Origin: an uncultured Blautia sp.
GTDB lineage: Bacteria; Bacillota; Clostridia; Lachnospirales; Lachnospiraceae
DNA length: 55,912 nt
Assembly: GCF_934371575.1 (NCBI RefSeq)
Contig: NZ_CAKRNY010000024.1
Span: 1-55,912 of the forward strand
Direction of reading: 5' to 3'
The notes below the pieces were generated by a model, which made no database searches, was not told the origin of the DNA, and worked only from the letters and a program-made list of their open reading frames with translations. Position 1 is the first letter of the stretch. Each line of letters starts with the position of its first letter. Of this stretch, positions 52,363 to 55,912 are shown piece by piece. The translations under genes were made by a program, and so were the position numbers.

Positions 52363-54549
52363 TCACTGAATTCCAATTGTCGCAGATAACAGTTCCTGAA
52401 GGGAATTGATAACCATTATATCTGAAAAATCTGTTTCTGATGTTTCAGCTGTCTGCACGCTGTCTGCAGCTCCCACATCCTGGCTGCCGGTCTCAGCTGC
52501 ATCTCCATATGATACCTGACTGAACACACTCACCTTCTGTCCTGCATCAAATAATTCCTGAAGGCTGTTTGCAACATAAAGACTTCCAGGTGAAACAGTT
52601 CCGTTTCCGGAAGGATCAATAGTAACAGTATCAAGATCTCCTGTGGTGGACAGGTTTGCATTGATCAGATCCTGAAGATTATTGGATACATCAATACCTG
52701 GAATAAACTGTGCAGTAGTGATTGCCTCGCCGCTCTGACGCATCTGCGCCACCTGATCTGCATTTGGATAGAATGATGGCTGACGGATATAGCGGAAGCT
52801 TGCACTGTACGCTTCACCTACTGTAACACCATTCTTACCGGAAGAACAGTGAACCACAATCCAGTCTCCAGCATCAGTCTTACCACAGATAATACCTACA
52901 TGATTAGAGCTTCCAGCCTCAGGACCCCGCTGGAAAACAAGATCTCCCGGCTGCGCGTCTGCTTCGCTTACCACATTAGCTCTCTCCCACTGATCTGAGG
53001 TACCACTTCCAACAGCTGCAATCATAGCCTGATCTCTATAGCCATTAATAACAGACCAGGTAACAAAACCACTGCAGTCAAGACCATACGCACGCAGTGA
53101 GCCGGTGCTCTGGCTTCCCTCTGCTGTAACCTGCTCAACAGCTCCCCAGTTGGGATCCATGCCGATCACAGTGGACTTACCTCCCCAGAAATAGCCAATC
53201 TTTCCAACAAGGGAATACGCTGCTGCAATTACATTTACACGCTCCTCTGAAACGTCATCCCCAACGCTCTGTCTGACAAAGCCTTTGGCTGCTGTTACAG
53301 TGGCACAGAGAAGCTTACAGTCTGTCTCAAGATATTTCTTAAGAATTCCCCTTTCAGACTTGGGAATCTTATTCTTCTTAATATAGTAATTAATATGATA
53401 ATTCCCATAAGTAACCTTACTGGAATCATTCTCATCACGTATAACCGGATTCAGCTGGGCGAAAATATCAGCAAGGGCATCCTTGCAGGATGCATCCAGA
53501 ACATATGAATCAGCCCCCTGAAGGCTCTGTTCATATATATACACAGCCAGAATATCCTGCCAATTACGTACCAGAAGTGAATCTGCGGATGTGGTCACAC
53601 CACCTGTGGCGTCTGACACATCTGTAAGCTGATTCTTCTCCTTATACTCAGTCTCAATCTGATCCATGATGTCTGCAAAATCCTCAGAAAATGACAGCTG
53701 ATAATTCTCCTGCAGACTGTTCAGATAAAATTCCTTGCCTGCATGAAGATTCGATGCATAATAAACCGGAGTTCCGTTAATTGCATGGATATCCGTACCG
53801 TCAATGAAGCCATTAGCCGGATCATCTGATGCCGCTGACATATTACTGATGATCTTTTCCATATCTGTAAGCAGATTATAATTGGTAACAGCTGCCTTCT
53901 CAGCATCAGAAAAGCTGTCATATGTCTTGCGAAGTTCTTCTACTTTCGCTACTTTCCCTGCACTGAACTCCAATGCATAAACAGCATTGATCTCCCTGAC
54001 AAGGGCATCTGCCTTCTGCTGACTTTCTGCTGGAAGCACAGGTGTAATACTGGGCTCTGGCGTAATACTCGGTTCTGGCGTGTCACTTGGTTCTGGCGTA
54101 ACGCTAGGTTCCGGCGTAATGCTGGGTTCCGGAGTGTCACTTGGCTCCGGAGTGTCACTTGGCTCCGGTGTAACACTTGGTTCCGGAGTGTCACTTGGCT
54201 CTGGCGTATCGCTAGGCTCCGGCGTATCGACTGGTTCTGGCGTAACCACTGGTTCTTCCTGACTCTCTGAAGGCTGCGATGGTTCTGCCGGTACTTCTGC
54301 CGGCACTGAAGATTCATCCGATCCTGCCGGAGTTTCTGTCACAGCAGCTGTGGTCTCGTCTGCCGATGTCTCTTTCTCTGTTTCGTCTGTCTGTACAACT
54401 GCTTCTGTTCCTGACAAAGCTGCCTCGTCTGCAGCAAAAATACCTACCGCTCCATTCATGGATACGGCTGCTGCCATGGTGATACATAAACATTTTGTCA
54501 GATATTTATTCTTCATATTCAAAAGATGCTCCCTTCTATCTATGAACAT
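52363..54549 (-). CDS. secreted NlpC/P60 peptidase with Pro-rich repeat and C-terminal NSLQEL repeats
   Basis: Protein of 728 aa. A signal peptide ends near IFAAD (about 41). A Ser/Thr/Glu-rich part leads to a TPEPS(D/V/I) repeat (about 101-172), likely a cell-wall-spanning linker. After a helical region comes an NlpC/P60 domain (about 450-605) with Cys in GLDCSGFVTW, His in SNHVGIICG and a third polar residue in VVHCSS; it would cut peptidoglycan stem peptides. The C-terminus has three related NxLQ(E/D)L stretches, the last at 715-720. The ATG at 54549 has AGGGGAG seven bases before it; a second site favours codon 10 or 12. Confidence 0.88.
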   Translation of the reverse strand: MFIDRREHLLNMKNKYLTKCLCITMAAAVSMNGAVGIFAADEAALSGTEAVVQTDETEKETSADETTAAVTETPAGSDESSVPAEVPAEPSQPSESQEEPVVTPEPVDTPEPSDTPEPSDTPEPSVTPEPSDTPEPSDTPEPSITPEPSVTPEPSDTPEPSITPEPSITPVLPAESQQKADALVREINAVYALEFSAGKVAKVEELRKTYDSFSDAEKAAVTNYNLLTDMEKIISNMSAASDDPANGFIDGTDIHAINGTPVYYASNLHAGKEFYLNSLQENYQLSFSEDFADIMDQIETEYKEKNQLTDVSDATGGVTTSADSLLVRNWQDILAVYIYEQSLQGADSYVLDASCKDALADIFAQLNPVIRDENDSSKVTYGNYHINYYIKKNKIPKSERGILKKYLETDCKLLCATVTAAKGFVRQSVGDDVSEERVNVIAAAYSLVGKIGYFWGGKSTVIGMDPNWGAVEQVTAEGSQSTGSLRAYGLDCSGFVTWSVINGYRDQAMIAAVGSGTSDQWERANVVSEADAQPGDLVFQRGPEAGSSNHVGIICGKTDAGDWIVVHCSSGKNGVTVGEAYSASFRYIRQPSFYPNADQVAQMRQSGEAITTAQFIPGIDVSNNLQDLINANLSTTGDLDTVTIDPSGNGTVSPGSLYVANSLQELFDAGQKVSVFSQVSYGDAAETGSQDVGAADSVQTAETSETDFSDIMVINSLQELLSATIGIQ
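54048..54246. repeat. tandem repeat coding for TPEPS units
   Basis: About a dozen copies of an 18-base unit (TPEPSx, period six residues) inside the NlpC/P60 gene. Synonymous third-base changes show the copies are not recent, but length change by slippage remains possible. Confidence 0.75.
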
Positions 54550-54681
54550 CCCTTTACTCCCCTATATAAAGGTATGCGTTCTTACCTCAAAGGCAGTTCG
54601 TATTAAATTATTAACAATCGTTATTGTAGCATACTAACCTGTTTAAATCAACCTTCCAGCCGCCTCCGGGGCAAAAAAATA

Positions 54682-54727
54682 CCAGTGCGGTTCCCACAGA
54701 CAAGCTGCTGTGGTCTCCCGGCACTGG
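54682..54727 (-). terminator. terminator of the phospholipase-like gene
   Basis: CCAGTGC/GCACTGG outer stem enclosing a second CCCACAG/CTGTGG-type pairing, followed on the minus strand by TA and seven T. Confidence 0.85.
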
Positions 54728-54737
54728 CTCTTCCTCA

Positions 54738-55334
54738 TCAGCATGCAGTTGGAAATGGAATATTCTCCCTGCCAAGCCGCCTTGCTGTCAGCTGCAGAAT
54801 TCCATAAATAACCTGAGAACAGGTTCTGAGAATATACTGAATATCCTCTGCAATATTGCGCTCCCTGAGAAGATATATTTCATGATTCTTCCTGATATAA
54901 GCTACCAGGTCCTGAAAGCTCTCAAAGTACACTGGTGTAATAACCATCTGTCCTGCCGCACCGCTCTCTATGTAATGCTTCAGATGATTCTTAAGATGCT
55001 TCTCGTACTTATTATGCGCATAGAGATTACCTGTAAAGTTCTTATTATGTGGAAATGTAAAATAATCTGCCATATAATGTATTATCTCGCCAAATCTGCG
55101 CCAGTAAACGCGTTCCTTACCTTCCTGGGGACTGCTGTTAATAAGAGACTTCATTTTCTCCTGAATTTCTTCAAAGGTACCAAAATACTCATGCTTCTTC
55201 GTCAGAAAAGACGGTTTGATATCCGGAAGAATACTTCCAAGACAAAACGCCTTTCTGTGAGACTGTAAACTCTTAACAGCAGGAATCTGGTCTGCCAGAT
55301 ATCTGGCTACCAGTATATGGGATTTTTTACGCAA
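54738..55334 (-). CDS. zinc-dependent phospholipase C-like protein
   Basis: Protein of 198 aa of the bacterial zinc-dependent phospholipase C fold, without a signal peptide. The helical layout carries spaced metal-binding residues: SHILVARYLA at the start, LGSILPDIKPSF, and IIHYMADYFTFPHN followed by HNKYEKH. Physiological substrate unknown; a cytosolic location makes a secreted toxin role unlikely. Single gene. Confidence 0.83.
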   Translation of the reverse strand: MRKKSHILVARYLADQIPAVKSLQSHRKAFCLGSILPDIKPSFLTKKHEYFGTFEEIQEKMKSLINSSPQEGKERVYWRRFGEIIHYMADYFTFPHNKNFTGNLYAHNKYEKHLKNHLKHYIESGAAGQMVITPVYFESFQDLVAYIRKNHEIYLLRERNIAEDIQYILRTCSQVIYGILQLTARRLGRENIPFPTAC

Positions 55335-55672
55335 TCTTTTCCTCTTCTTTCCTGTTCCTGTCTATTGTAACAGACAAGGAACAATAAACTGTAAAAAGCT
55401 TTTGTATATGCTTTTCTCATGGTCGTTATCATAATTTAATATAGCAGAATCGTATGCAAATTTCAAATGAACATTTCCTAATTATTTGTGAATTATTTTT
55501 CAAAAAATAAACATATTGCACAATTTTATATCAGATATTGTTTGTTGTACTTTTCTTTTTCAGGATTATCTCTCTTTCAAAAACAAGCTAGTCTTGTTTT
55601 TTCCTGTCATATATTGTATTATTAAAAAGAATGTGATGATGTTAAAAGGAGCATTTGATCTTCCTTTTAACA
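55335..55672. other. AT-rich intergenic region with two stem-loops
   Basis: No gene supported. It contains a stem TGTTCCTGTCT/AGACAAGGAACA (55353-55383, one bulge) close to the phospholipase start, and a perfect 10-bp stem GTTAAAAGGA/TCCTTTTAAC (55641-55671) touching the repeat element. Confidence 0.55.
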
Positions 55673-55838
55673 CTAGAGCGTGTTTGAAAAAGGCTTTCTG
55701 CAAGATGTGCGTCACAATTTGTGGGAGATTTTGCCCGGATAAGGGCGTCGTAGCGGGCTACGGCAACCGAATTCGGGTGAAGTATACCGCAAAGTGGGGC
55801 GTGCAGATTGCAGGAATGATTTTTTAAACAGGCTCTAG
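55673..55838. repeat. 166-bp MITE-like element
   Basis: Terminal inverted repeats of 19 bp (left CTAGAGCGTGTTTGAAAAA, right the complement with two differences) enclose a GC-richer interior. The interior folds back on itself: TGCAAGATGTGCG near the left pairs imperfectly with CGTGCAGATTGCA near the right, and it includes CCGAATTCGG and a CGTAG/CTACG stem. It has no transposase. A 27-bp copy of its joined ends lies at 10648-10674. Confidence 0.7.
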
Positions 55839-55912
55839 TATAGTATCCATCTAGTAATAATAGTTTACAGTTGCTTGTTTTTTTGCTATACTCCATTCAA
55901 AAACAGTTCTGG

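Noticed and set aside
54080..54262. Plus-strand frame with repeated LGSGV units
   Set aside because: It is the complement of the TPEPS repeat in the NlpC/P60 gene.
55642..55896. Minus-strand 84-codon frame across the repeat element
   Set aside because: It covers the MITE-like element end to end, including both inverted repeats. Such frames recur wherever the repeat does and do not indicate a protein.

Overview
The window looks like chromosomal DNA of an anaerobic gut-type Firmicute, most likely a Lachnospiraceae member of the Blautia/Ruminococcus kind. The evidence is a single-chain pyruvate:ferredoxin oxidoreductase, a formate/nitrite channel, an Fe-S scaffold paired with a GGGtGRT protein, a TraX-family membrane protein, strong AGGAGG ribosome binding sites and low-to-moderate GC. 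This assignment is inferred from gene content. No rRNA, tRNA or CRISPR array was seen.

Layout. Bases 1-22400 are mostly housekeeping genes on the minus strand: nifJ, an Rrf2 regulator, aroK, an ABC-F protein (plus strand), a secreted basic protein, ybaK, the GGGtGRT/scaffold pair, traX (plus strand), an operon of FNT channel, topoisomerase III and a left-handed beta-helix protein, a selD that is itself a selenoprotein gene (in-frame UGA at 16197-16199), asd, argH, and a phosphatidylethanolamine operon (flippase-like protein, pssA, psd, queH).

From 22519 an ABC importer operon (ATPase, permease) runs on the plus strand, but the permease is broken at codon 231. Its missing last 34 codons lie 15.2 kb away at 39153-39257, and joining the two pieces at a shared TTC restores an ordinary 265-aa permease. 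The DNA between them (23972-39152) carries a large serine recombinase, small accessory genes and a complete Gram-positive-type Pel exopolysaccharide operon: pelD with an SDR-like N-terminus, pelE, a DUF2194 (PelA-deacetylase-like) gene, pelF and pelG, followed by cotH, VTC-domain, DUF4956 and DUF4832 genes. I read this as an integrated element whose cargo is a c-di-GMP-controlled polysaccharide system. PelD keeps an RxxD inhibitory-site motif exactly five residues before a degenerate GGDEF. The DUF4832 gene carries an in-frame TGA.

To the right lie two uncharacterised minus-strand genes and a MerR-methyltransferase fusion gene. Next is a dTDP-rhamnose operon (rfbA, rfbB, rfbD, no rfbC) whose promoter has a 19-bp spacer containing a dyad, typical of MerR control. 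These are followed by a minus-strand operon (LRR, VWA-like, MoxR ATPase, transglutaminase, DUF4203-like), pduL, a secreted NlpC/P60 protein with a Pro-Thr repeat, a zinc-dependent phospholipase C-like gene, and a 166-bp MITE-like repeat. A collapsed 27-bp copy of that repeat sits in front of traX.
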